Assembly: GCA_963665395.2 (NCBI GenBank)
Contig: OY762251.1
Location: 3,472,001-3,536,000 of the forward strand
Source of the DNA: Bin87 sp963665395
Lineage (GTDB): Bacteria > Chloroflexota > Dehalococcoidia > Lucifugimonadales > UBA3495
Length of the DNA stretch: 64,000 nt
Reading direction: 5' to 3'
The translations under genes and the position numbers were made by a program. The notes under the pieces were generated by a model. The model worked only from the letters and a program-made list of their open reading frames with translations. It did not search any database and was not told the DNA's origin. Every line of letters begins with the position of its first letter. Within the stretch, counting starts at the first letter, position 1. This document shows, piece by piece, positions 6,558-14,166 of the stretch.

Positions 6558-8438
6558 TCAACTCTCCGGACACTCGATAGAAGGACGCCGGTCCAAGGAA
6601 CAGGCGATGGTGCAGCCGGCGGGTACGGTCATGACGTTGCGGTCCGGCAATGGGCAGCCCAATTCGGCCAAAATTTCCGCCACTCTACACGCGGGCAGGC
6701 CCATGACGTTGGAATAGCAACCGTGTTGCAGAGACGCCGGACGAAACTCATCGTCCTGGATGGCGTAGGCGCCGGCTTTGTCCATGGGGGCGCCGCTGGC
6801 GATGGACTGCTCCATCTCGGCATCGGAGAAATCGCGCATCAAGACGTCCGCAGCCGTGGCATCGGTGATGCAGCGGCCCGTGGCGGCATCGTAGATGGTG
6901 ACTCCAGTGATCACCTGATGGGCCGTGCCGCGAAGCCGAGTGAGCATGGCCCGGGCGTCGGCGGCGTCGGCGGGTTTGGCGATGGACTGGCCATCGAGGA
7001 CCACGGTGCTATCGGCGGCAATGAAGTAACCGGAATGGGCGTTTTCCGACCGGGCGACGGCAAGGGCTTTCTCCCTGGACAGGCGGCGCACCATTTGGTC
7101 CGGCGTTTCGTCCGGTTCGGGGTCTTCGGGGATGTTGGACGGCGCGACGCGAAAATCGATGCCCATACCACTCAGGAGTTCCCGACGCCGGGGCGATGCC
7201 GAGGCCAACACTATCTCAGTGCCCGCAGGTTTCAGGGAGAGTGTCGCCACACATTCGACGTGGTGGGTCTGTGGAAACATATCCACGGGTTGAAGCGATT
7301 CCACGCGATAACGGCGGCACAGTGTCCGCAAGTCACGGGCCAGGGTTTCGGGATTGCAGGACACGTAAGCAATACGGTCCGGCGCTAATGCCAAGAGGGC
7401 GTCGAGGACGGGAGGCTGGCAACCGGAGCGGGACGGGTCCAATATGACGGCATCGGGTTTAGCGTCCAAGGCGGGCAAGATTTCCTCCACCTTGCCGATG
7501 ACCAACTCCACGTTAGGGAAATCAGCGGCGTTGCACCGAGCGTCGGCCACGGCGGCGACGGACTCCTCGACGGCAATCACGCGCGCGGCGGCGGGAGCGA
7601 GCAACACCGAAAATGACCCCACGCCGGCGTAAGCGTCCAGTACGGTCTCCATACCGGTAAGGCATAGCCCCTCTTTCACCAGCTCCGCAAGTTTAGCTGC
7701 CTGACGGACATTCACCTGGAAAAACGACGGCGACGCTACGCGAAATTCGGTTCCAGACAACATTTCCCGGTAGTGTTTCTGTCCGGTGGGGATAGCGACA
7801 TCCGGGTTCTTCAAGGCGGGTTGTACCAGGTAGTCCCCGGTCTCCGGCGAGGAGCGGATGGCGAGTTGGGAGGTTTCGCCACAGCGGTCCTGGAGTTGAG
7901 CCAGCAGGTTGTTGATGCCCTCGTGCATGAGCAGGCAACGGTCGATGCGGACGAACCGGCGCCGCTCGCGGTGGGTGAAGCCCAGGGTTCCGGTTTCGCG
8001 CCAGATATTGAAGCGGGCGTGGTTGCGATAGTGGAAAGGCTGGGGAGACGGCAACGTGGGTTGGACGGGGGGGTCTATGAAGCCGCCAACGCGTTCCAGA
8101 GCATCGATTACAATGTCGCGCTTGGCGTCCAGCTGGGCATCGTAACGGAGGTGCTGCCACTGGCATCCGGTGCATTGGCCGAAGTATTCGCAGGGAGGTT
8201 CGACGCGTTGGGGAGACGGGGTGATGACGCGGGCGACCTGTGCTGCGATGTATTTGCGTCGAATTGCGATTATTTCAGCCTGTACCCGTTCGCCCGGTAT
8301 CCCGCCGAACACGAACATGTCGTCGCCATCGTGGGTAGCCATGGCTTCGCCAAGGCGGCCCCAAGAATGGAGGTCCAGTTCTACGATGTCGCCGCGCTGC
8401 AATTTCGGCGCCGCCGGTGTGGATTCGGTCTGTGTCAT
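6558..8438 (-). CDS. Fusion: RlmD/RumA-type uracil-5 RNA methyltransferase + Maf nucleotide pyrophosphatase
   Basis: One uninterrupted 626-residue frame joins two enzymes. Residues about 10-75 are a TRAM RNA-binding domain. CEYFGQCTGCQWQHL near 83-97 supplies three of the [4Fe-4S] cysteines. Residues 240-405 are the SAM-dependent methyltransferase with LDAYAGVGSF, LDPSRSG and the catalytic Cys in YVSCNPETLARD. This part makes m5U in 23S rRNA or tRNA. From about residue 407 a complete Maf domain begins with LASASPRRREL and continues with AADSTVV and DKAGAYAIQD; Maf/YhdE proteins hydrolyse dTTP, UTP and modified pyrimidine triphosphates. A 30-residue tail ends the protein. The gene lies just after (downstream of) nothing on its strand but upstream of tatB by a three-base gap, so it may lead the tat unit. 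Confidence 0.9.
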   Translation of the reverse strand: MTQTESTPAAPKLQRGDIVELDLHSWGRLGEAMATHDGDDMFVFGGIPGERVQAEIIAIRRKYIAAQVARVITPSPQRVEPPCEYFGQCTGCQWQHLRYDAQLDAKRDIVIDALERVGGFIDPPVQPTLPSPQPFHYRNHARFNIWRETGTLGFTHRERRRFVRIDRCLLMHEGINNLLAQLQDRCGETSQLAIRSSPETGDYLVQPALKNPDVAIPTGQKHYREMLSGTEFRVASPSFFQVNVRQAAKLAELVKEGLCLTGMETVLDAYAGVGSFSVLLAPAAARVIAVEESVAAVADARCNAADFPNVELVIGKVEEILPALDAKPDAVILDPSRSGCQPPVLDALLALAPDRIAYVSCNPETLARDLRTLCRRYRVESLQPVDMFPQTHHVECVATLSLKPAGTEIVLASASPRRRELLSGMGIDFRVAPSNIPEDPEPDETPDQMVRRLSREKALAVARSENAHSGYFIAADSTVVLDGQSIAKPADAADARAMLTRLRGTAHQVITGVTIYDAATGRCITDATAADVLMRDFSDAEMEQSIASGAPMDKAGAYAIQDDEFRPASLQHGCYSNVMGLPACRVAEILAELGCPLPDRNVMTVPAGCTIACSLDRRPSIECPES

Positions 8439-8524
8439 GGTGAATATAGTACCACCGAATGGCGCGGCCCGAACCGGTCGGGCGACGGGAACGCAGCGCG
8501 GCAGAGTTGGACGCCGGGCGTCGG

Positions 8525-8551
8525 TTGACCGGGCATGGGGCCGGGTATAAT
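8525..8551 (+). promoter_or_regulatory. Sigma-70-like promoter of the thioredoxin-selC unit
   Basis: TTGACC at 8525-8530 and TATAAT at 8546-8551 are separated by 15 bases, slightly short. The position is about 80 bases upstream of the thioredoxin ATG. Confidence 0.55.
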
Positions 8552-8633
8552 ATTACTTGTATCCCAGCAGAATGCAGCGCGTACAGTGCTGTGCAGCGTC
8601 GCCGCACGAGCGGTTTCACCTGGAGGAATTGAA

Positions 8634-8963
8634 ATGCCCGAACCTATGGACGTGAACGGAGAGAATTGGCAAAGCAGCGTGGTGGACTCAGAACTGCCGG
8701 TGATGGTGGACTTCTGGGCGGAATGGTGCGGGCCTTGCAAGATGATCGCGCCGGCAGTACATGATCTGGCGCTGGAGTACGAGGGAAAGCTCAACGTAGC
8801 CAAGTTGGACGTGGACAGTGACCCGGACATCGCAGCGCGCTACGGCATCAGGAGCATACCGGCGCTGATCTTCTTCAAGAACGGTCAGCCGGTGGATCAG
8901 GTGGTCGGAGCGCAGCCCAAACCGGCGTTGAAGCGGAAGATCGACGCCGTGCTGGAGAGTTAA
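8634..8963 (+). CDS. trxA: Thioredoxin
   Basis: A 109-residue thioredoxin. The redox motif WAEWCGPCKM lies around residues 28-37, the cis-Pro loop is RSIPALIFFKNG near 70-81, and the buried Asp is in VMVDFWAEW. It is a cytoplasmic disulfide reductant for enzymes such as ribonucleotide reductase and peroxiredoxins. ATG 8634 is chosen because GGAGG lies at 8622-8626; longer in-frame starts lack a ribosome site and add a non-homologous segment. The next feature, 13 bases after its stop, is a selenocysteine tRNA, and one terminator follows both, so they are probably co-transcribed. Confidence 0.95.
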   Translation: MPEPMDVNGENWQSSVVDSELPVMVDFWAEWCGPCKMIAPAVHDLALEYEGKLNVAKLDVDSDPDIAARYGIRSIPALIFFKNGQPVDQVVGAQPKPALKRKIDAVLES

Positions 8964-8976
8964 CGGGGCCGTATGT

Positions 8977-9073
8977 GGGAGTGGATGGGGCCCGGTGGCC
9001 CCTGCGGACTTCAAATCCGTTATGCCTTGTGACGAGCGGGGTAGGTGGGTTCGACTCCCTCGCACTCCCGCCA
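8977..9073 (+). tRNA. selC: Selenocysteine tRNA, anticodon UCA
   Basis: The 97-base gene folds with every hallmark of bacterial tRNA-Sec. The acceptor GGGAGTG pairs with CACTCCC, followed by discriminator G and encoded CCA. The D arm is a 6-bp stem (GGGGCC/GGCCCC) with the 4-base loop CGGT. The anticodon loop is CTTCAAA with anticodon TCA, reading UGA. The variable arm is long (CCTTG/CGGGG stem), and the T loop is TTCGACT. The core around the anticodon is nearly the same as E. coli selC. The eighth acceptor pair would be G-G, and T-stem position 50-64 is U-U, two blemishes. It implies that selA, selB and selD exist elsewhere in the genome. Confidence 0.9.
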
Positions 9074-9122
9074 AGCTCCGAATTAGCTCGGATCACCCAT
9101 TGAGCGCAATGGGCTTGGAAAA

Positions 9123-9151
9123 CCCCGACGCTGTGGCGTCGGGGTTTTTTT
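9123..9151 (+). terminator. Intrinsic terminator after selC
   Basis: CCCCGACGC (9123-9131) and GCGTCGGGG (9136-9144) form a perfect 9-bp stem with a TGTG loop, followed by seven T. A smaller hairpin, CCCATT/AATGGG, precedes it at about 9096-9113. Confidence 0.92.
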
Positions 9152-9161
9152 GCGGGCGAGA

Positions 9162-9848
9162 TCAGAGCGGGCTTGCCGGATCTTCAGCGCCCGAAGTGGG
9201 ACCGGCCGGCTCGGACATTTGGCGTTGCAATTGCTCGGACCAGTTTTGCGCCCAGCGGCGAAACTCGTCTAACACCGGGGGCGCGACGTATATCACTTCA
9301 ATCTCGCTGGGAAATTGGGCCTGATGGCGCTCATTGATCAGAAGGAGTCCGGTTTCGTCTTCGGCAAGGGTGTTGTCAATAGCGTTTGCGATAAAGTCGT
9401 AGCGGCGGCGGGTCGTGTCGGTGAACCATTCCTGGAGGCGGGTAGCCACATCCATGCTCATCAGGGGCTGCATCAGGCATCTTTGGAGATCGAGGGCTTC
9501 AGCCATGATTGCCATGGACTCGGTGGCTTCCAATACTGCGCCGGCCTCCACCAGCCGGCCGACCAACTGGTGGGTATCCTGATTGGTCGCCGCGAGATAG
9601 CCCAAACCGTCGTCCCCTCCCTCGGGGAGGTTTTCATGGTAAACGTGGGTGATGGTTCCCAGCGCGTTCTGGACGGCGCGGATTTGGACATCCACCTGCT
9701 CCCAATAGCGGGCGACTATTGCCACACCCTCGGATGGGATGGCATCGGGCGGCGCGGCCAAATGGATGAGGGGAGCAAGCAATAGTTTGCGCTTGCCCTG
9801 ATAGTTGGCGGTAGCGGGCCTGGTGATCCTGCTCAGTTCCTCTGCCAT
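9162..9848 (-). CDS. Conserved hypothetical protein
   Basis: A 228-residue soluble protein, no signal peptide or membrane helix, mostly predicted alpha-helical. Distinct stretches are REN-like HENLPEGGDDGLGYLAA, DTTRRRYDFIANAIDNTL and the C-terminal VIYVAPPVLDEFRRWAQ. The acidic loop and Asp/Glu-rich helices are visible but I recognise no domain. ATG 9848 is chosen because the 79-residue extension upstream is Arg/Pro-rich non-coding-like sequence. It is convergent with selC across a terminator and downstream of a small membrane-protein gene on the same strand. Confidence 0.6.
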   Translation of the reverse strand: MAEELSRITRPATANYQGKRKLLLAPLIHLAAPPDAIPSEGVAIVARYWEQVDVQIRAVQNALGTITHVYHENLPEGGDDGLGYLAATNQDTHQLVGRLVEAGAVLEATESMAIMAEALDLQRCLMQPLMSMDVATRLQEWFTDTTRRRYDFIANAIDNTLAEDETGLLLINERHQAQFPSEIEVIYVAPPVLDEFRRWAQNWSEQLQRQMSEPAGPTSGAEDPASPL

Positions 9849-9933
9849 ATCCGTTGGTCTCCGCCTGAACGGGGGGCTAAAACGAAGTACGCCTGGTAGG
9901 TTTAGTCGCCCGTCGTGTCCGGGGCTGCTGCCG

Positions 9934-10329
9934 CTACTCCCCAGGCGGCGGTTCCGCAAACTGCTCGCCCCGGGCCTCCGCCGCCATACGACGCCGGTTC
10001 CACTCCTCCCAACGCTGCTGATTTTCCCGGCGGCCAGCCTGGATGCCTTCATCGCGGCCCACTTCTCGGCCTTCCTTGCGGCCATCCTGCAAGCCCGCTT
10101 CGTATCTCCGTTTCAGAAAACTTTCGGCCAGCATGGCTATTCCCTCCACTATTACTACCGCGTGGGCGGTGGACATGATTATCAGCGCCGTGGCCAAGGC
10201 CGCCGCTTCCAGCAGCGTCAGCTCGTCCGTCCGCAGGCCCTGCCAGTATAGCAGCGCCAAGCCGCCGACGTACTGGACCAGGAACAGGCTCAGGAACCAT
10301 AGCTCACGGCCTTTCGCTACCGCTGGCAT
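9934..10329 (-). CDS. Small two-helix membrane protein with charged tail
   Basis: A 131-residue protein starting at ATG 10329 after an excellent GGAGGT site. Two hydrophobic helices (LWFLSLFLVQYVGGLALLYW and ALATALIIMSTAHAVVIVEG) are followed by a highly charged helix rich in Arg, Glu and Gly with the repeat EGREVGRDEGIQAGRREN, resembling GxxxG-spaced coil tails found in many hypothetical membrane proteins. A second protein of the same design lies at 49509-50264. Function unknown. The gene precedes the 228-residue hypothetical on the same strand and may be co-transcribed with it. Confidence 0.65.
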   Translation of the reverse strand: MPAVAKGRELWFLSLFLVQYVGGLALLYWQGLRTDELTLLEAAALATALIIMSTAHAVVIVEGIAMLAESFLKRRYEAGLQDGRKEGREVGRDEGIQAGRRENQQRWEEWNRRRMAAEARGEQFAEPPPGE

Positions 10330-10448
10330 TCCGACCTCCTTTGCATCCTGGCATTTTGCAGCCAGCCATCCCACCACGAACGCCGGCGCATGATAGAACG
10401 TAAGTTCCAGAAATGTCAAGCGAATTGGCGGCCACCCCCAACGCAAAC

Positions 10449-10485
10449 GGCCCCGCCCCCCGGGGGCAAGGCCGCGCGTTACGCT
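10449..10485. repeat. GC-rich dispersed repeat, copy 1
   Basis: The segment around GGCCCCGCC..GGGGGCAAGGCC recurs at about 12575-12602 and 13048-13076. Arms GGCC..GCCCC and GGGGC..GGCC can pair, so it resembles a REP-type intergenic palindrome. Confidence 0.6.
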
Positions 10486-10927
10486 GCGTCCGCTGGGGCA
10501 GGGCAAGGGCTTCGGCAAACCGGATCAGCGCTGCCGGGTTGGCAGTGGGCGGCGCATATAGCGATGCACGTCGCCGTACATCCCGCCGAACAGCGACTCA
10601 GGGCTGCGGTGTTCGATTACCGGCCCTTCACCCATTTTGCTGCGCCACGCTCCGTTGGGCATTTGTGCCGGCGCGTGTGTCCACTCGTCTTGCGCTTCGT
10701 ACAACGCCACCTTTTGATAGCCGTCTTAGACGCGGCTGTCATCGCATTGCTCGAATCCCAGCCCGGCAGATACTTCCCGCAGGCTTGCGATGCTGGCCGA
10801 CCGCGTGGCGTGTGGAGGCCAGTAGCGTCGTCCAGTGTGTTCCCGCCATTGGGTGGTATCGCCGGCGGCGTAAGCGGTGCAATTATAGCGAATTGTTGGC
10901 CGGTCAATGATTTGAAAGCCTTCGCTA

Positions 10928-12093
10928 GTGTCCTGTAACCGAAGTAAGTAGAAAAAGCATGAGCGATGGGGTATCCTCCGGGTGAGCAGCCCAGATGGAG
11001 GACGACCATGGCCATAGGACGCCCGATGCCACCATTGATTTTGGACGACACGGAACGGGAAACCCTGGAGCGGTGGGTCCGTCGTCCGAAGACGGCGCAA
11101 GCTTTGGCGCTGCGGGCCCGGATGATTTTGGCCTGCGCGGCGGGCCGGAGCAACACCGCGGTGGCGGCCGACTTGGGAGTATCGGGGGCCACCGTAGGCA
11201 AGTGGCGGTCACGGTTTGTGGAGCGGAGACTGGACGGGCTGTCGGACGAAGCTCGCATCGGTCGCCCCCGGTCGATCACCGATGACGACGTGGAGCGGGT
11301 GATTACGTTGACGCTGGAGACCACGCCCCGGGACGCTACCCACTGGAGCACCCGGGCCATGGCCCAACGCTGCGGCCTGAGCCACAATACCGTCAGCCGC
11401 ATCTGGCGCGCCTTCGGATTGCAGCCTCACCGCACTGAAGTCTTCAAGTTGTCGTCGGACCCCTTTTTCATTGAGAAGGTGCGCGATATCGTGGGTCTGT
11501 ACCAGGACCCGCCGGACCGGGCCCTGGTACTGTGCGTGGACGAGAAGTCTCAAATCCAGGCGCTGGATCGCACCCGTCCGCTGTTGCCCCTGCGTCCGGG
11601 ACAGGTGGAACGACGCACCCATGATTACCTGCGCCACGGCACGGTGTCCCTCTTTGCCGCTTTGGATACCCAGAGCGGCAAGGTCATTGGCCGCTGCCAC
11701 CAACGCCACCGGTCGGTGGAGTTTCGCAAGTTCCTCGATACCATCGAGGCGGAAGTGCCCCCTGACTTGGACGTCCACCTGATCATGGACAACTACGCCA
11801 CCCACAAGACGGCGTTGATCCGCAATTGGCTGGCCAAACGGCCCCGTTTCCACTTGCACTTCACCCCGACCAGCGCGTCCTGGCTGAACCTGGTGGAACG
11901 ATGGTTTGCGTTGCTGACGGAGAAGCAGTTGCGTCGCGGAGTGCACCAGAGCAGCGGCGAGCTCGAAGCCGCCATCTACCGCTACCTGGACATCACCAAC
12001 GAAGACCCCAAGCCCTTTGTCTGGACGAAGACTGCTGACCAGATCCTGGCCAACGTCGCGCACTTTTGCCAGCGAACTTTGAATACAGGACAC
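10928..12093 (+). mobile_element. IS630-family insertion sequence
   Basis: A complete 1166-bp element. Ends GTGTCCTGTA (10928-10937) and TACAGGACAC (12084-12093) are inverted repeats, flanked on both sides by the TA target duplication typical of IS630/Tc1-mariner elements. The rejoined target reads CGCTAGCG. It carries a single intact transposase gene and has inserted in a DUF7689-like gene. Ends and frame are undamaged, so the insertion is recent. Confidence 0.92.
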
Positions 12094-12096
12094 TAG
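11008..12096 (+). CDS. IS630-family transposase
   Basis: A 362-residue DDE transposase. Residues 20-110 hold helix-turn-helix domains (NTAVAADLGVSGATVGKWRS) and a linker. The RNase-H-like catalytic core shows CVDEKSQIQAL (first Asp), LIMDNYATHKT (second Asp) and SWLNLVERWFALLTEK (Glu), the normal IS630 DDE triad. Start ATG 11008 follows GGAGG; a longer start exists 14 codons upstream without support. The stop codon TAG is formed by the last bases of the element plus the TA duplication and flank. The frame is intact, so it is probably active. Confidence 0.95.
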   Translation: MAIGRPMPPLILDDTERETLERWVRRPKTAQALALRARMILACAAGRSNTAVAADLGVSGATVGKWRSRFVERRLDGLSDEARIGRPRSITDDDVERVITLTLETTPRDATHWSTRAMAQRCGLSHNTVSRIWRAFGLQPHRTEVFKLSSDPFFIEKVRDIVGLYQDPPDRALVLCVDEKSQIQALDRTRPLLPLRPGQVERRTHDYLRHGTVSLFAALDTQSGKVIGRCHQRHRSVEFRKFLDTIEAEVPPDLDVHLIMDNYATHKTALIRNWLAKRPRFHLHFTPTSASWLNLVERWFALLTEKQLRRGVHQSSGELEAAIYRYLDITNEDPKPFVWTKTADQILANVAHFCQRTLNTGH

Positions 12097-12489
12097 CGAG
12101 GTTTGGGAATGACTCCGTAATCAGGCTCGTCCAGCTGGACATAGCCATTGCGTTTGCCCCACTCCAGCCAGGATGCCTGCATCGCGTCTATCTTGCCGTA
12201 GTCCGATGGAGCCACCGGATTCTACCCCGGTGATGTCATGCAACGCCAGGAGCCAGTGTCCGCTACCCCTCTGCATCCTTTGCAGAATTAGCGGCACGGC
12301 CGGCCAACCCATTTGCAGGACTTCCTGGTAGGCCGGGTATCGGGCTGCCCGTGATGACGATGACAGCAGTACGGTGTCATGTTCCCATTGAACGGCCAAT
12401 TCCTCAAACCGCTTTCGGGCAGACGGTCCGATCTCCACCACGTTGGCCACGGCTTCGCCCTGGCGGCGCGCGTCAGATTGCTGATTCAT
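12093..12489 (-). pseudogene. Frameshifted hypothetical gene, partner of the DUF7689-like gene
   Basis: The N-terminal 90 residues (RKRFEELAVQWEHDT, LLSSSSRAARYPAYQEVL, GHWLLALHDITG) match a widespread hypothetical family that ends in a W-W-G-R-NGY-like block. In the window the frame shifts after ITGV, near 12222: dropping one C there restores NPVAPSDYGKIDAMQ and WLEWGKRNGY up to a TAG at 12093-12095. The gene overlaps the start of the DUF7689-like gene, consistent with a coupled pair. A sequencing error could also explain a single-base shift, but the partner gene is independently broken. Confidence 0.6.
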
Positions 12490-12574
12490 AATGCCATCCT
12501 CTCAACTCACACCATGGTAGCACGCGGCGATTCGTTGCGCCAACGCAACCGCTGCCCCCAACGCAGACACAAGC

Positions 12575-12650
12575 GGCCCCGCCCCAGGGGGCAAGGCCGC
12601 GCCGCCCCGCGCCAGGCGTAGATTGGGTTGCGCCGCCGGCCGGCGCCGCG
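12575..12650. repeat. GC-rich dispersed repeat, copy 2
   Basis: Contains CGGCCCCGCCCCAGGGGG, CAAGGCC and then GCGCCAGGCGTA-GATTGGGTTGCG, shared with copy 3 through the GGTTGGGTTGCG end. It lies between two minus-strand hypothetical genes. Confidence 0.6.
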
Positions 12651-12977
12651 TCAGATCCGGGTAATGATGATGCTGAGCACCGTTACGATGATGCCGGCTA
12701 CGATGACGCCCCCAATCCAGCGGTTTTCCCGCCGGATGCTGGCGTCGTTGGCGTTCATCTCCCCCCGCAAGGCGTTTATCTCCTCGCGCAAGGCGGTGTC
12801 GTTGGCGTTCATCTCGCCGCGCAGGTCTCGCATCTCGCCGCGCAGGTTTCCGATCTCGCCGCGCAGGGTTTGCAGGCGTTGCGAAATTTCGGCGAAGCTT
12901 TCGACGTAATCGCCCAGCCGCTGGTTGACTTGTTCGTAGGCGCCTTCCATTCGGCTGATGCGGCTTTCGGGGGTCAT
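12651..12977 (-). CDS. Coiled-coil protein with C-terminal membrane anchor
   Basis: A 108-residue protein starting at ATG 12977. Residues 15-80 form a coiled coil of degenerate heptads with repeated LRGEM (LRGEIGNLRGEMRDLRGEM, INALRGEMNANDASI). Residues 85-106 form one membrane helix (GGVIVAGIIVTVLSIIITRI), giving a tail-anchored topology. Similar short coil-anchor proteins are common hypotheticals in this type of genome. No functional assignment. The longer start upstream runs into the GC-rich repeat and is rejected. Confidence 0.65.
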   Translation of the reverse strand: MTPESRISRMEGAYEQVNQRLGDYVESFAEISQRLQTLRGEIGNLRGEMRDLRGEMNANDTALREEINALRGEMNANDASIRRENRWIGGVIVAGIIVTVLSIIITRI

Positions 12978-13047
12978 AGTGCGCTCTTTGTGGGGACTGC
13001 AACATCGTGTTCGGCTGATTATACCAACCCGTCCGCCCCGCCGTCGG

Positions 13048-13105
13048 CCTCGCCCCGCCCCAGGGGGCAAGGCCTCGCCGCGCCGGGCGTGGGTTGGGTT
13101 GCGTT
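13048..13105. repeat. GC-rich dispersed repeat, copy 3
   Basis: CGCCCCGCCCCAGGGGG, CAAGGCC, CGCGCCGGGCGT and GGTTGGGTTGCG occur in the same order as copy 2. GGCC..GCCCC and GGGGC..GGCC arms can pair. Confidence 0.6.
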
Positions 13106-13125
13106 GCGCCGCCGCCGGACGCTCG

Positions 13126-13905
13126 CTACTCGTTGACCGTCGCCGCCACCTTAAACACCAGGGCCTCCGTACCGGCTATTACCAAGTCCTGCCAACTGCC
13201 GTTGTTGGTTTTTCGCTTCCCCTGGTTGGCGATGCTCCAGCCGGCCCCGGATGGCGTATTGACCTCATCATCGTAGGTCGCGGTTGCCGCCGGAGTCGGC
13301 GGCGTGAATCGCCACAGTCATGCCGGTGGGCGAGCCGGCGGCTACACTGTACACCGAAAGGGTAACGTCCCGCAGCGTATAGCCGTTGCTGGCGGACCCG
13401 GTGGTGAAGGCATTGGCCGACACGTAGTTACTGGTTCCGGCTTGGCCGGCAGGGACATCGAGCAAGCCTCCCCACCGGGGGGCAGGTGTAGGTGTAGTCG
13501 CCGGCGGTGTCCGGGTTGTCGCCGCTGAGTGTGGCGGGTGCGACGCTTGTTACCGGCCCCTTGCCGTCGCCGAAGTTGACGGTGTCCGAGGCGCGCAGTG
13601 TCACGACGATGTCGCCCAACGCAGCACCTGAATTTGGGTTCCCGAGTGAAAGTTTCGCGTCGGTGAGCGTGTAGCCGCCAGTCTCGCCGCCGGTGGTGAA
13701 ACCCACGGCGCAAATGCTCGTTCAGTTGATGTTGCACTTGTCATCCTTGTTCTCACCCAGGTTGCTGACGGTCACAAGCGGCGGGGCGCTTGGCGAGATG
13801 GTCCACTGGCTGGTCAACGTTCCCGAAACCGACCGGACGGCGAAAAGGCGCCGTTCTTGTTCCAGTTCCAGCTGAAGCGGGCGTCCAGATACAACCCGGC
13901 CCGCC
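13126..13905 (-). pseudogene. Remnant of a secreted anchor/repeat-domain protein
   Basis: Reading the minus strand with frame changes recovers a protein fragment typical of secreted beta-rich proteins of Chloroflexota: FSWNWNKNGAFSPSG, SQWTISPSAPPLVTVSN, then after an in-frame TGA VGFTTGGETGGYTLTD, GDIVVTLRAS, then LLDVPAGQAGTSNYVSA, FTTGSASNGYTLRDVTL, and finally NTPSGAGWSIANQGK and VFKVAATVNE before a TAG. At least three frameshifts (near 13285, 13480 and 13840) and one TGA near 13720 interrupt it. The repeated FTTG..GYTL modules resemble choice-of-anchor domains. No start or signal peptide remains. Confidence 0.6.
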
Positions 13906-13939
13906 TAATGACGGACGACGCGCCCCTCACGCCTGCCCC

Positions 13940-14166
13940 ATAAATTGGCCGACTTATGGGGCACACGCAACATACAAATGACCGGGATGGCGCGATTGCC
14001 CGGGAAATTAAGCAGGGATTCCCTTGACCGGCATTCGGGTGTATCATTGCTAGGGTTTTACCCTCACATGGATGCTTTGCGTCCTTCTTTCGTGTCCGGG
14101 CCTGTAGCCGAACCATCCTTGGCAACCCGAGGCGGCCCGTGGAACCTGCTTGCTAAGGAGAAGATC
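13940..14166. other. Upstream region of icd
   Basis: No gene. A short hairpin AGGGTtttACCCT lies at about 14052-14064. TTGACC occurs at 14024-14029 but without a well-spaced -10, so I do not call a promoter. Confidence 0.3.

Larger units (their letters stand above)
10525..12142 (-). pseudogene. DUF7689-like gene split by IS630 and a stop codon
   Basis: When the IS630 element is removed, a frame starting at ATG 12142 reads across the junction (ESFPNLASEGFQIIDRP, RYNCTAYAAGD, then GRRYWPP) and continues to WRSKMGEGPVIEH and YGDVHRYMRRP, ending at 10525. This order of motifs matches, from memory, the DUF7689 family. Two lesions inactivate it: the insertion at about codon 16 within GCTAGC, and an in-frame TAA at 10726-10728 after DDSRV, where the frame simply continues with DGYQKVALY. 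The 3' part 10525-10710 could still be translated from an internal start, but I treat it as decayed. The upstream neighbour overlaps its start and is also damaged. Confidence 0.65.

Noticed and set aside
13126..13905. TGA in the secreted-protein remnant as selenocysteine
   Set aside because: Frameshifts lie on both sides and the protein family is not a redox enzyme; decay explains it better.
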